Source: Streptomyces violaceusniger Tu 4113
GTDB lineage: Bacteria; Actinomycetota; Actinomycetes; Streptomycetales; Streptomycetaceae
Reading direction: 5' to 3'
Assembly (NCBI RefSeq): GCF_000147815.2
Contig: NC_015951.1
Coordinates: forward strand, 226,056-290,055
DNA: 64,000 nucleotides
Shown here: positions 24,522-33,975 of the stretch, in pieces
How the letters are laid out: every line of letters begins with the position of its first letter
Position numbering within the stretch: the first letter of the stretch is position 1
Translations under genes and position numbers: made by a program
Notes under the pieces: model-generated
What the model saw: only the letters and a program-made list of their open reading frames with translations
Told to the model about the DNA's origin: nothing
The model's database searches: none

Positions 24522-26211
24522 TCAGCTCACCGGACCGGCTGCAGGCCGAGCTCGCGGCCGCCCCCGGTGCGGCCGCTCGCCCTGGAGCGGCACTTCCCGG
24601 CCCAACTGCCCGGCCCCGAGCCCGGCCTCGCCCGCCGCCCCCTCACCACGGGGCGGACTGCACGCTCGCGATCCGCTCCGAGCGGGCTGGGGTGCGGATC
24701 GGTCGCCGGCCGGTGGAGCAGCGGACTGGCGCTCGTTGATCAGACGCTGGGCCAGCGCAGCTCCCAGACGGCGCCCGCCCTTGAGGTAAGCGCGCGCACG
24801 CTGACGGGTGTCGTCGGGCCACGACGTCAGCCGCATCAGGTGCTCAAGAACGACGCTGGCGGCCGTGAAAGGGTCTGCGAGGTACGGCACGACTACGTCG
24901 CGATGCCGGGTCGGCCGCAACGGTTCCTCACGTACCCGCACCACCATCCAGTCGGGCCGGTGGCGTTCTACGGCATCCGCCTTGAGCCGGTCGCGTTCCT
25001 CAGCGTCGCGGTGCCAGTACGAGCCGTCGAACTCCACGACCACGCCCTGGTCGTGGTCCGCTGGGAAGAGCATGTCGAGCCGATAGCGGCCGTGCGGCGT
25101 CTGCAGCGGATACTGCTGCTCCCCGCCCGTGAGGACGAGCTGGAGTTCGGCGAACAGTTCCGCTCCTGCCGGGAGACGCTGGTCCGCTTCCGGCAGCATG
25201 GGCAGCCCTGCCTGCCCATGAACACGTGCGCCACCTGCGCGGACCAAGGTTCGTGTCGGGCGGGGCACAGCCACCAGACCGGCACGTTGGCCCCGGCGGT
25301 CACCTCTGCCGGGGTGAGGGTCCCGTTTAGGGACGGGTGCCACAGCGCCGCGATCTCGGGGCTCTCGATCGACAGTGCCTGGTAGCGCACCCGGCCGGAA
25401 CAGGAGGGGCACGCGGCCACGCCGCGGACGCGGTGAAACACCTTGGCCCGGAACTCGCTGGCGCACGCGGTGCACTTCCACCAGACCAGGCGGTGCGAAC
25501 CGGCGGTGACAGCTCCGGCCGTCAGTCCGTCGTTGCGCGCGAGGTGCCACTGCGCCGCCAGATCCGGCCGCGCCTCGGGGAGAGCGGGAGCACGCTTCCT
25601 CCGGGCGCAGGCCGGGCAGCCCGACCCGGCGAAGGTCCGGTGGCTCACCTTCGCCTCCCAGCGGTGGCCCCGGGAACAACCCATCCCAGCCGTACGCGGG
25701 AGTTGACCAGCAGTTCCGCCACGTCGGCGGGTGCGGTGTCGGGGTCCACCTCCGCGAACAGCTCAGGCATGTCGGCCAAGCGCCCGGCCGGGGCATCGCG
25801 GCCGGCCCTCGCGCAGGCCGGGCAGCCGGTGCCGCGGCTGCGGTTGGATATTCGCGCCTGGTACTCGTGCCCGACCGGACAGCGCCACCAGACCTGGCGC
25901 TGCGAGCCTGGCCCGAACTGGTCCGGTGAGGCGTCGTTGCGCGGGTGCCATTCTGCTACCAGGCCAGGCGAGTGTTCGCTGAGAGTGGTCCGGCCGCGCG
26001 GCACGTACCCCGCGCACTGCGGGCAGCCGGTTCCGGCGACACGGGAATGGACTTGGGCCTGCCAGACGTGTCCGTCGTCGCACTGCCAGAACACAGCCTT
26101 GTGGGAGCCGGGACCGATCTGCGCCAGGTCCAGGTCGGCGTTCAGGTCCGGATGCCACTGGGCGGCGATGGCCGGGTGCTCGTTGACCAGGAAACGGGTG
26201 CGACGTGTCAT
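24522..26211 (-). pseudogene. Zinc-ribbon repeat protein with Vsr-like nuclease, broken by two frameshifts
   Basis: Three minus-strand frames join into one protein starting MTRRTRFLVNEHPAIAAQWH. Five zinc-ribbon (DUF4379-type) repeats follow, each with a Cys pair or CxxH, then GCPxC (FWQCDDGHVW...GCPQC; WWRCPVGHEY...GCPAC; GCSRGHRWEA; WWKCTACASE; WWLCPARHEP). The frame changes near 25685-25690, and again near 25165-25195, into YRLDMLFPADHDQGVVVEFD and a basic tail typical of Vsr/DUF559 nucleases. Both breaks are in G/C runs, so sequencing error is possible. The intact protein would be ~560 residues, a defence-type architecture, divergent from the gene at 26318. Confidence 0.7.
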
Positions 26212-26317
26212 GAGCACGCACCGTAAGACGCGCCACTGACATGCGCTTGCCGAGGTTACCAACGATGATCACCGTCACGCCCCGGTCGTTGTCAGTGGGC
26301 GAGCGGAGAATCACCGG

Positions 26318-26950
26318 ATGGCCCATGAACCGACGGGGGCCGGCGAGTCCGAGATCCTCGCCGTCTCCTTACGTGCGTACCTGTCCGAGACCGGTTTCTC
26401 CTTCACCGGACTGACCGGCAAGGAGGTGACCCAGTGCATCACCCGGGCGGTGGTGCAGTGGGTGGGAGCCTCGGGGTGGAGGTGCAGAACGGAGGCGCAG
26501 ATGCGCTACATCGATCCGCCTCGTCTGAAGGACGGGGGCTGCCTTTCCTACTGGTCGCCGTCCTGGTCTGCCTACCTGGACCTTCGCGTGGTTCGCAAAG
26601 ACGGCCAGCCGGTCGCCGTGGAGATCGACCGCGCGGACGAGAGCACCGCCGTGGACAAGCTCCGAGACGAAGCACTCCGCGGGCGCCCTGCGCTTTGGAT
26701 CCGCTGGCACGGAGCGCTGCGTGCCGAACTCCCGGCCGGTGTGGCCCGTCTGCACCTGCCCACGCGGTCCAGTAAAGCGCCCCTGCGGTACTCGCTGGCC
26801 CCGGTGGCCGGCACCGAGGCGATCACCACCGGCCAAGCCGTCACCCTCGAGGCCCGAGCAGACGCTCAGCGGCGGGACCAGCAGCGGATCGCGGACGAGA
26901 AACGTGCTGCTGCCCGCCCGCAGGAACCGGGCCCCACCCGCTGCTACTAG
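26318..26950 (+). CDS. Possible PD-(D/E)XK-like protein beside the zinc-ribbon nuclease
   Basis: A 210-residue soluble protein, ATG 26318 with GGAG about 11 bases upstream. Residues ~85-125 read YLDLRVVRKDGQPVAVEIDR, then a helix with Lys (STAVDKLRDEAL) and PALWIRWHG: a D...ExD...K order reminiscent of restriction-endonuclease folds. The C-terminal ~35 residues are charged and probably helical. It starts 106 bases from the zinc-ribbon pseudogene on the opposite strand, sharing a promoter region, so the two may have been partners. The nuclease call is an inference from motif order. Confidence 0.5.
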   Translation: MAHEPTGAGESEILAVSLRAYLSETGFSFTGLTGKEVTQCITRAVVQWVGASGWRCRTEAQMRYIDPPRLKDGGCLSYWSPSWSAYLDLRVVRKDGQPVAVEIDRADESTAVDKLRDEALRGRPALWIRWHGALRAELPAGVARLHLPTRSSKAPLRYSLAPVAGTEAITTGQAVTLEARADAQRRDQQRIADEKRAAARPQEPGPTRCY

Positions 26951-27039
26951 TGATCAGCACGCTGCTTTGCCTCCCCCCCCGTTACCTTCTAGACGGCCCC
27001 GATGTTGGGGCTCCCGGCCTTCTGGCCCGGCATGACTTT

Positions 27040-27205
27040 TGCCCCCTGTCGACCATGACCCGGGGGGTGGTGTCACCGGGTCGGGAGGCGCCGGTAGATC
27101 GCTGATAGGGGCAGGAGCGCCGGTCCGCTGGCAACGCTCTTCGTAACGTGGTTGCCGGATGTCGGCGCCGTGCCTTGGCCGGGAAGACAAGACCCTCCCA
27201 GGAGG
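27040..27205 (+). ncRNA. Candidate IS110 bridge (seek) RNA
   Basis: The leader before the transposase can fold into several stems: GACCCGG with CCGGGTC (about 27056-27082), a GGCGCCGG/CGCCGG stem around the GATAGGGGCA repeat, and GGCAAC with GTTGCC (about 27128-27156). IS110 elements express a structured noncoding RNA from one end that specifies target and donor DNA. Placement fits; exact ends and guide loops cannot be fixed by eye. Confidence 0.5.
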
Positions 27206-27211
27206 ATGTTC

Positions 27212-28417
27212 GTGATCGACACCCGCGACGTGGCCGTGTTCCTCGGCCTGGACGTCGGCAAGGGCGAACACCACGCCACCGGCATGACGCCGGACGGCAA
27301 GCAGGTCGTCGACAAGCCGCTGCCGAACAGCGAGCCGAAGTTGCGGGCCGTGCTCGACAAGCTCACGGCGAAGTACGGCCGGGTTCTGGTCGTCGTAGAC
27401 CAGCCCGCCTCGATCGGCGCCCTGCCGCTGGCCGTCGCCCGCGACGCCGGGTGCGAGGTCGCCTACCTGCCCGGCCTGACCATGCGGCGGATCGCCGACC
27501 TCTACCCCGGCGAGGGCAAGACCGACGCCCGCGACGCGGCGATCATCGCGGACGCGGCCCGCACCATGCCTCACACCCTCCGCTCGATCGAGCTGGACGA
27601 CGAGACCATCGCCGAACTCCACATGATCGTGGGCTTCGACGACGACCTCGCCGGTGAGGTCACCCGGGTCGCGAACCGTTTGCGCGGCCTGCTCACCCAG
27701 GTCCACCCGCACCTGGAACGCGTACTCGGCCCGCGCATCCAGCACCCAGCCGTCCTCACCCTGCTCGAACGCTTCGGGTCGCCCAAGGCGATCCGCAAGG
27801 CCGGACGGCGCCGGCTGATGACGCTGCTGCGGCCGAAGGCGCCCAGAATGGCCGAGCGGCTGGTCGAGGACATCTTCACCGCGCTGGACGAGCAGACCGT
27901 TGTCGTCACGGGCACCGACGCGGCCGCGGTGATCGTGCCCAAGCTCGCCAAGAACCTGACCAGCCTGCTCGACCAGCGCAAAGAACTCGCCGCTGACATC
28001 GAGGAGTTGCTCAAGTCGCACCCTCTTTCCGAGGTCCTGACGTCGATGCCGGGGATAGGCGTCAGGACCGGAGCCAGGATCCTCATCGACGTCGGCGACG
28101 CCAGCAGCTTCCCCACCGCAGGCCACCTCGCCGCCTACGCCGGGCTCGCCCCGGTGACCCGACGATCGGGGTCCTCGATCCGAGGCGAAAGCCCATCCCG
28201 CAGGGGCAACAAGCACCTCAAACGGGCCTTCTTCCTCGCCGCGTTCGCCGCCCTGTCCGACCCCGCCTCCCGCGCCTACTACCAGCGCAAGAGAGACGAA
28301 GGGAAACGGCACAAGCAGGCCCTGATGTGTCTCGCCCGCCGCCGCGTCGACGTCCTCTTCGCCATGCTCCGCGACGGCACATTCTTCGAGGCCCAAACCG
28401 TCCCCCAAGCCGCCTGA
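27212..28417 (+). CDS. IS110-family transposase (DEDD recombinase)
   Basis: GTG 27212 is chosen because AGGAGG lies six bases upstream; the ATG at 27206 abuts the ribosome site. The ~401-residue protein has an N-terminal RuvC-like DEDD domain (FLGLDVGKGEHHATGMTPDG; VVVDQPAS; GKTDARDAAIIAD) and a C-terminal IS116/IS110/IS902 domain (LTSMPGIGVRTGARILIDVG; HLAAYAGLAPVTRRSGSSIR) with the catalytic-serine region. No internal break is seen, so it is probably active. Confidence 0.92.
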   Translation: MIDTRDVAVFLGLDVGKGEHHATGMTPDGKQVVDKPLPNSEPKLRAVLDKLTAKYGRVLVVVDQPASIGALPLAVARDAGCEVAYLPGLTMRRIADLYPGEGKTDARDAAIIADAARTMPHTLRSIELDDETIAELHMIVGFDDDLAGEVTRVANRLRGLLTQVHPHLERVLGPRIQHPAVLTLLERFGSPKAIRKAGRRRLMTLLRPKAPRMAERLVEDIFTALDEQTVVVTGTDAAAVIVPKLAKNLTSLLDQRKELAADIEELLKSHPLSEVLTSMPGIGVRTGARILIDVGDASSFPTAGHLAAYAGLAPVTRRSGSSIRGESPSRRGNKHLKRAFFLAAFAALSDPASRAYYQRKRDEGKRHKQALMCLARRRVDVLFAMLRDGTFFEAQTVPQAA

Positions 28418-28688
28418 ATCATCACCAATCAACCGACCCGCCCCTTGACGAAAGAGATAGGGGCACCCCCCGGCGAAGCCGTCGCCCTCCTACCGGACAC
28501 ACCGACGAACCCACCGCGATCCAACCGGCGCGGCTCCCGGGCCTGGAAGCTCCAGGGCCCCAGGGCGCCGTCGACCTGTGCTGGCTCCGGACCCTCCGCG
28601 CCACCTCGCACACGGCGCTAAGGACCACGGTGAGGATCTCTCCCAACAACAAGCCGGCGTTGTCGGCGGCGGCTGGAACGCTGGATGG

Positions 28689-28985
28689 ATGAACGGCGAT
28701 GAGCAGCTGCTGCGCGGCCGGGTCTACGGCTGCGACCACGACGACCCTGACTCGGGCCCGCTCCCGCACCAGACCTACGCCGCGCTCATAGGCGGGCCGC
28801 TGGATGGGTTGCTGCTGGACATCACGGGTTGGCGGCCCGGGGAAGTCGACGGCGGCGCGGCCCTGGTTACCGAGCTCGGTCAGTTTCCCGGTGGGCGGTC
28901 GCTGTACGACCCGCGCCCCGGCGAACCTCGCACACAGGGCCCGGGTGTGAGCTGCCGCTTCTACTACTCTGGCGACACACCCTGA
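28689..28985 (+). CDS. Small protein of unknown function (intact copy)
   Basis: A 98-residue soluble protein (MNGDEQLLRGRVYGCDHDDP...) with a Gly-rich middle (TYAALIGGPLDGLLLDITGW) and an aromatic end (CRFYYSGDTP). It is nearly identical in sequence to the stretch at 52567-52863, where codon 15 is a TGA. No family is recognised. No good ribosome site precedes the ATG, though GGATGG lies close by. Conservation between the two copies supports its being a real gene. Confidence 0.6.
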   Translation: MNGDEQLLRGRVYGCDHDDPDSGPLPHQTYAALIGGPLDGLLLDITGWRPGEVDGGAALVTELGQFPGGRSLYDPRPGEPRTQGPGVSCRFYYSGDTP

Positions 28986-29346
28986 CCGACGCCCCGACCA
29001 CGGCAGGCCGGCGGTCGGTTCGTCTGCCTGAACCTCCGGCTACGGCCTGTTTTCGGTCAATTGGCTCGCGGTGTTCTCGATCTACAGCAGCGTCCACTCG
29101 ACTCCGGCCTGCCACCCGGGCTCCGCACCGGCGTACCGCGGCTTCGACGACGGCGCCCCTACCGTCAGTCCATGAGGCAGAGGGAGCTGGTTCTTCTGGT
29201 ACGGATGCGGTCAGTCCGATGAGGCAGCGTTCGTAGAGCAGGTTGTGCACATAGGTCAAGTCAGGTGAAAGTGTGATGGTCTGTCCGCTAACGTCGGATG
29301 TCGCGGTGCCACGGGAGCCCGCGACAAGTTCCAGGGGGGACTTTCC
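28986..29346. other. Gap upstream of the helicase-nuclease module
   Basis: No supported gene. The end of the stretch (GGTGAAAGTGTGATGGTCTG...GGGGGGACTTTCC) leads into the helicase gene and should hold its promoter and ribosome site (AGGGGGG). A minus-strand frame through 29030-29270 is open but unconvincing. Confidence 0.35.
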
Positions 29347-31836
29347 ATGGGCATCGACTTTTCCACCTTCGGCTCGGGGCCCTCTCCGGCGCCCACTGAC
29401 CCTCGGGTCCTGTTCGACGCGCTGCCCGACCGAGCTGCACGCTACGAGTTCCTGCGTGACCCTCAGGGGCAAGTTCTACAGACTTGGTACGACCGGCGCT
29501 CGCAGAAGGATTTGGTCGTCAAGCTCAACACCGGCGGAGGCAAGACGGTAGTGGGTCTGCTGATCTGCCAGTCGAGCCTCAACGAGGGTGAGGGCCCAGT
29601 GCTGTATCTGGCACCCGACCCCTACCTGGCCTCGCAGGCGATGGAACAGGCCGCTGAACTCGGCATTGAGGTTACCGACGACCCCCGCTCAGCGCGCTTC
29701 ACCAGTGGCGAGGCCATCTGTGTTCTCAGCCTCCACCGGTTCGTCAACGGTAAGAGCGTCTTTGGCCTCCAGGGCGACGGACGACCCGTCGTCGACGTCG
29801 GCACGATCGTCATCGACGACGCGCACGCGGCGCTCGCCACGGTGAAGGAGAAGTTCACCCTGACGCTCTCCCGAGACCGGCACGAGAAGACGTTCACCGA
29901 ACTGCTTGACCTGTTCGCTGACGACCTGCGCCAGCAGTCGGAGATCACGTACCAGGGCCTGACCACTCAGGACTCCTCAGCTGTAGCCCCGGTGCCTTTC
30001 TGGGCCTGGACCCGCCGCAATACCGATGTCACGGCGGCCCTGAATAAGCTGCGCGACGACGAGGATCTTCAGTGGTCGTGGCCGCTGATCAAGGACGTCC
30101 TCCCGATCTGCCGTGCCGTCTTCACTGCCGACAAGCTCGAGGTCCAGCCTCCGTACCCGCCGATCAGTAAGATCGCCAGCTTCGCCCGTGCACGACGGCG
30201 CGTGCATCTGACCGCCACCCTCGCTGACGACAGCGTGCTGGTCACCGACTTCGCGGCCGATCCCGAAACTGTGGGGGCACCTATCACCCCGACAAGCGCC
30301 GGGTACCTCGGCGACCGGCTGATCCTCGCACCCCAGGACATCAGCACTTCGATCAAGGAACCCGCGGTACGCGACATGGCCGCCAAGCTCGCTGAGCGGG
30401 TCAACGTCGTCGTCCTGGTCCCCTCTCACCGCAAAGCCGGCGCGTGGGCGCAGCACGCGCAGATCACCGCATCGAAGTCCGACGAGATCGGTGCCGCAGT
30501 TGCCAAGCTCCGCAAGGGCCACGTTGGTCTCGTAGTCCTGGTGAACCAGTACGACGGGATCGACCTGCCCCGCAAAGCCTGCGAAGTCCTGGTCATGGAC
30601 GGGCTGCCTCAGGCATACGGCGGCCTGACCCGCCGTGAGGCGACTGTGCTCGGCGACTCCGACGAGATGGTCAATCGCCAGTTGCAGCGCATTGAGCAGG
30701 GCATGGGCCGCGGGGTCCGCTCAGCCAACGACCACTGTGTCGTTCTGCTGCTGGGGCCGCACCTGTCCCAGCTCATCGCCGCACCCCGATACCGTTCCCG
30801 GTTCAGCCCCGCCACCCGAGCACAGATCGACTTCTCCCGCCAGGTGGCCGCAAAGCTGGCTGACCAGCCGCTGGAGCAGATCGAAAGCGTGATCGCACAG
30901 GTTCTGGGCCGGGACCCGAACTGGGTGACCGCCGCACGCGGTGCCCTCACCGAAGTCACCTACCCCCGCAGCACCGTCTCCGCAGGTGCAGCCCCTGCCC
31001 GCCGCGCCTTCGACCAGGCATCGCTCGGCCAGTATGCACAAGCCATCCGATACATGAGCGAAGCCGTTGCCGCGGCGACCGGCGAGACCGAGCGAGGATT
31101 TCTTCAAGAACAGCTCGCCGCCTACCAGCACTTCATTGACGAGTCCAAGGCCCAGCACACCCTGGTCAAGGCGCTCGCCTACAACCCCGCGATCCTCCGG
31201 CCCATCGCCGGCGTCAACCCCACCAAGATCAAGCCTACCGACACGCAGGCGGTCCTTGCCGCCGGGTACCTGGCCAACACCTACGCCGACCGCAACGACT
31301 TCCTCGTAGGCGTCAACGTCCTGCTCGACGAACTCGTCTACCGACCGGACCAGAAGCAGGTTCCCATTTTCGAACGAGCCCTGGAACATCTGGGCTACCA
31401 CCTCGGATTCGAAGTACAGCGGCCCGAGCGCACCACCGGCAACGGCCCGGACGTCCTGTGGGCCACCGGCGGCCTCAAGTACTTGGTCCTTGAAGCCAAG
31501 TCAGGGGCGAGCACTGACAAGATCTGGCGAAGTGACGTCGCTCAGCTGGCACACTCCATGAGCTGGTTCCAGGAGACCTACGACCAGACCTGCAGCGCCA
31601 CTCCCGTGCTCTTGCACCGCGTCAACACGCTCGAGTACAACGCGGTGGCTCCCCCCGGCACGCGCATCATCACCAGCGGCACCATGACTCAGCTGGCTGA
31701 TGCAGTACGCAAAGCGATGGTGGCGCTCGCGGATGAAGGGGCCTGGAGCGATCCTGAGGCAGTGGCGAAGCAGTACCAGGCCCACCGCCTCCTGGGAGAA
31801 GGCATTGCACAGCGCTTCAGCGTCACCCCCCGCTGA
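29347..31836 (+). CDS. SF2 helicase fused to a PD-(D/E)XK-type nuclease (defence candidate)
   Basis: An 829-residue protein with AGGGGGG before ATG 29347. Helicase motif I is NTGGGKT (~residues 61-67), motif II is DDAH within TIVIDDAHAA (~157), motif III TATL in RVHLTATLAD, and motif VI QGMGRGVRS (~450). Residues ~700-720 read GPDVLWATGGLKYLVLEAKS, a D...ExK signature of restriction-type nucleases. No methyltransferase is nearby. The gene is followed by a strong hairpin and, on the same strand, by a second nuclease-like gene. The combination resembles phage-defence modules; the specific system is not one I can name. Confidence 0.7.
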   Translation: MGIDFSTFGSGPSPAPTDPRVLFDALPDRAARYEFLRDPQGQVLQTWYDRRSQKDLVVKLNTGGGKTVVGLLICQSSLNEGEGPVLYLAPDPYLASQAMEQAAELGIEVTDDPRSARFTSGEAICVLSLHRFVNGKSVFGLQGDGRPVVDVGTIVIDDAHAALATVKEKFTLTLSRDRHEKTFTELLDLFADDLRQQSEITYQGLTTQDSSAVAPVPFWAWTRRNTDVTAALNKLRDDEDLQWSWPLIKDVLPICRAVFTADKLEVQPPYPPISKIASFARARRRVHLTATLADDSVLVTDFAADPETVGAPITPTSAGYLGDRLILAPQDISTSIKEPAVRDMAAKLAERVNVVVLVPSHRKAGAWAQHAQITASKSDEIGAAVAKLRKGHVGLVVLVNQYDGIDLPRKACEVLVMDGLPQAYGGLTRREATVLGDSDEMVNRQLQRIEQGMGRGVRSANDHCVVLLLGPHLSQLIAAPRYRSRFSPATRAQIDFSRQVAAKLADQPLEQIESVIAQVLGRDPNWVTAARGALTEVTYPRSTVSAGAAPARRAFDQASLGQYAQAIRYMSEAVAAATGETERGFLQEQLAAYQHFIDESKAQHTLVKALAYNPAILRPIAGVNPTKIKPTDTQAVLAAGYLANTYADRNDFLVGVNVLLDELVYRPDQKQVPIFERALEHLGYHLGFEVQRPERTTGNGPDVLWATGGLKYLVLEAKSGASTDKIWRSDVAQLAHSMSWFQETYDQTCSATPVLLHRVNTLEYNAVAPPGTRIITSGTMTQLADAVRKAMVALADEGAWSDPEAVAKQYQAHRLLGEGIAQRFSVTPR

Positions 31837-31845
31837 CCTCGTCCG

Positions 31846-31895
31846 CCAGGTTCACGTCGACCCCAGCTCATGATCCGGGCCCGACGTGAACCTGG
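31846..31895 (+). terminator. Hairpin terminator after the helicase gene
   Basis: A perfect 14-base inverted repeat, CCAGGTTCACGTCG at 31846-31859 with its complement at 31882-31895, loop 22 bases. No U-tract. It lies 10 bases after the helicase stop and 160 bases before the AbiJ-like gene, so the second gene may have its own promoter or receive read-through. Confidence 0.5.
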
Positions 31896-32056
31896 ACGGC
31901 CACGCATAGCCGAAGGGACGATACGCCCATTCCGCATGAGATCCCTCGCAGGATGGACCGTCGGCCTCCGAGCGGGCCTGAGGCCGGCCCTCTGTCCGCG
32001 GCCACTGGCATAGCCCAACCTGGACTGCACGGCATGGCCTGGCCCATCATCGTGAG

Positions 32057-33445
32057 ATGGCTGAGCAGACGGACTTCCGGCGGTTGCGGAGCCTGGTCGA
32101 CGGCGTGCTCGTCACGCTGTACCAGAGATATCGCCATCAAGATCTGCCGGAGCTGTGCGAGCGCCTCGGCCTCCCCTCGCCTCCCGCGGATGACGGCACG
32201 ACCAAGCACGAGCGCTTGACCGCGAGCTTGCAGGACTGCCCAGATGAGCAGCTGCTCCACGTCGCTCAGGCCGTTCTCGACACTGAGATGCTTCTGTTCA
32301 TCGAAACGAGAGATCTGCAGGATGCCGTGTGGGCCGGGCGCGATTACGTGGAGATTCCCGGCCGCACGCGTCGCGAGCTGGCCAAGGAATTCGACCTCAC
32401 CGACCACCTTGGCCACCCGGACCGGTTCCTTGCCCTCCTGGGACAGCTATGGGACCTGGGCGAGGACGAGTTCAACGTTTGGGGGCCCCACCGGGGTACC
32501 CTGCGCGATGACATCCAGCGACACGTGATCCGATTCTCGGACGACTGGACGACCGAGTACCTCTTCGAACAACTCAGAGCTTTCGAAGCCCCACACCCTC
32601 GCTTCGGACACTTCCTTGAGGGCCTCGCCTCCCCAACCGTCCTTCCCGACGAGCAGGCACAGCGTCGCTTCGTCGAATTCGCCAACCACCATCTCCAGCC
32701 CGTGGGCGCGCAGCTGCGCCAAGAGGGCGAGGTGGACGGCTACCCTCAGTTTCTTCTCCTCCCGCTCGGGCGCGGCACCGCCCATCGGCCACGCAACCTC
32801 ATCTTCGCTACCTTGGGGAAGCCAGACATCCGCTTCACCAGCGCCCTCGACAACGACATCGAGATCGCAGAACGCGCGAATCAGGTTCTGGTCTACGACC
32901 GCCCGGTTGGCAAGGACGGCCTGCTCTGGTGCGACCTGCTGTCCTGGTGGCAGGAGACCCGTGACGCCGACAATGCAGAGGAGGCAGCTCTGGCCCTCTA
33001 CGGCCGCATGGAGGCTTCTCTGCCTAGCCAAGCCGAGGGGCAGAAGAACTTATTCTGGCTCTACCACCGCATCTACAAGAGCCAGCTCCGTGACGTGCCC
33101 GCTCTCCTCCCGGAGATATGGGTGCACTGGGACCCCAAGAGCATCCGTGAGCGCGGCGAGCGCGCCCAGCAGAACCTCCGCATGGACTTTCTCATGCTGC
33201 TGCCCGGGAACCGACGCGTCGTTCTGGAAGTCGACGGCATGCAGCACTACACCCGCAACAGAGGTTCCAAGCCAGACAGCGCAAAGTACGCCGCGACCAT
33301 GGCTGGCGACCGCGATCTAAAATTCCGCGGATACGAAGTGTTCCGCTTCGGTCACGACGAACTACGTGACCGTGATCGAGCCCAGCTTGTGGTTGCTGAC
33401 TTCTTCCGCGCACTCCTGGGCCGTTTCCCCGACTGCTCTTCGTAA
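32057..33445 (+). CDS. AbiJ-NTD3-like protein with C-terminal DUF559/Vsr-like nuclease
   Basis: A 462-residue protein. The central part (NLIFATLGKPDIRFTSALDN, then RANQVLVYDRPVGKDGLLWC) resembles the AbiJ-NTD3 group of abortive-infection proteins. The C-terminus, ~residues 375-455, has MDFLMLLPGNRRVVLEVDGM with QHY, and DLKFRGYEVFRFGHDEL, the layout of DUF559/Vsr-type nucleases. No good ribosome site precedes ATG 32057. It follows the helicase-nuclease gene on the same strand and likely forms one module with it. The family call is from motif memory; the paired function is inferred. Confidence 0.6.
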   Translation: MAEQTDFRRLRSLVDGVLVTLYQRYRHQDLPELCERLGLPSPPADDGTTKHERLTASLQDCPDEQLLHVAQAVLDTEMLLFIETRDLQDAVWAGRDYVEIPGRTRRELAKEFDLTDHLGHPDRFLALLGQLWDLGEDEFNVWGPHRGTLRDDIQRHVIRFSDDWTTEYLFEQLRAFEAPHPRFGHFLEGLASPTVLPDEQAQRRFVEFANHHLQPVGAQLRQEGEVDGYPQFLLLPLGRGTAHRPRNLIFATLGKPDIRFTSALDNDIEIAERANQVLVYDRPVGKDGLLWCDLLSWWQETRDADNAEEAALALYGRMEASLPSQAEGQKNLFWLYHRIYKSQLRDVPALLPEIWVHWDPKSIRERGERAQQNLRMDFLMLLPGNRRVVLEVDGMQHYTRNRGSKPDSAKYAATMAGDRDLKFRGYEVFRFGHDELRDRDRAQLVVADFFRALLGRFPDCSS

Positions 33446-33858
33446 CACGACTGCAGAAGCCCCCCACCCCGGCCGCCCCGGCCACCGGCGTCCTCGCCGA
33501 CGCCTGGAGCCAGATGCCCGTCCTGCCCGCGCCCGCCCCCGAGCCGGCCCCGGCGGCCGCCGGCGACGTCTTCGCCGACGCCTGGCGCACAACACCCCCG
33601 GTCCAAGCCTCCGAACTACCACCAGTCCACGCACCAGCCGCCGACCCGGATGACGCCCTGGTCGGACTGCGCAAGGCACACCAGGACCACCTGCCGAAAA
33701 TCACGCTCGCCGCCCTGCGCTACGCCCGCGCCAACGACCCCGACTTCCCCGACCCCGTCGACAAGCGAGGCGCCGAACTCCTCTACCGCGCCGGCGACCT
33801 CAAGACGTGGGCCTGCAACCGGCCCCGCGCCGCCTCCGGCACCACCGTCCTCGACTGA
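33446..33858 (+). pseudogene. 3' remnant of a gene with AlpA-like DNA-binding end
   Basis: An open frame runs from inside the 3' end of the AbiJ-like gene to 33858. It has two imperfect Ala/Pro-rich repeats (GVLADAWSQMPVLPA; DVFADAWRTTPPVQA) and a C-terminal AlpA/MerR-like module (PDFPDPVDKRGAELLYRAGD, then LKTWA). No start with a ribosome site is found. I read it as a gene that lost its 5' end when the defence module arrived. It is followed by an FtsK-like gene, a usual order on Streptomyces mobile elements. Confidence 0.5.
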
Positions 33859-33975
33859 CCGCCCCGGCCCGCCCGGCGCCCGCGAACCGGGCCCTGTCCG
33901 ATCCGGCCGACACGATCCCCATCCCTGGAGAACACCCGGTTCGCCAGGCACAGCACAGAAAAGGAACACCGCACC

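Larger units (their letters stand above)
26975..28470 (+). mobile_element. IS110-family insertion sequence
   Basis: An intact IS110 transposase gene with a ~260-base structured leader and a short right end. IS110 elements lack terminal inverted repeats, so the borders are approximate. A 10-base direct repeat, GATAGGGGCA, occurs at 27104-27113 and 28456-28465 near either side of the gene and may belong to the recombination ends. The element lies between the nuclease-like gene and a 98-residue ORF without an obvious interrupted gene. Confidence 0.75.
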
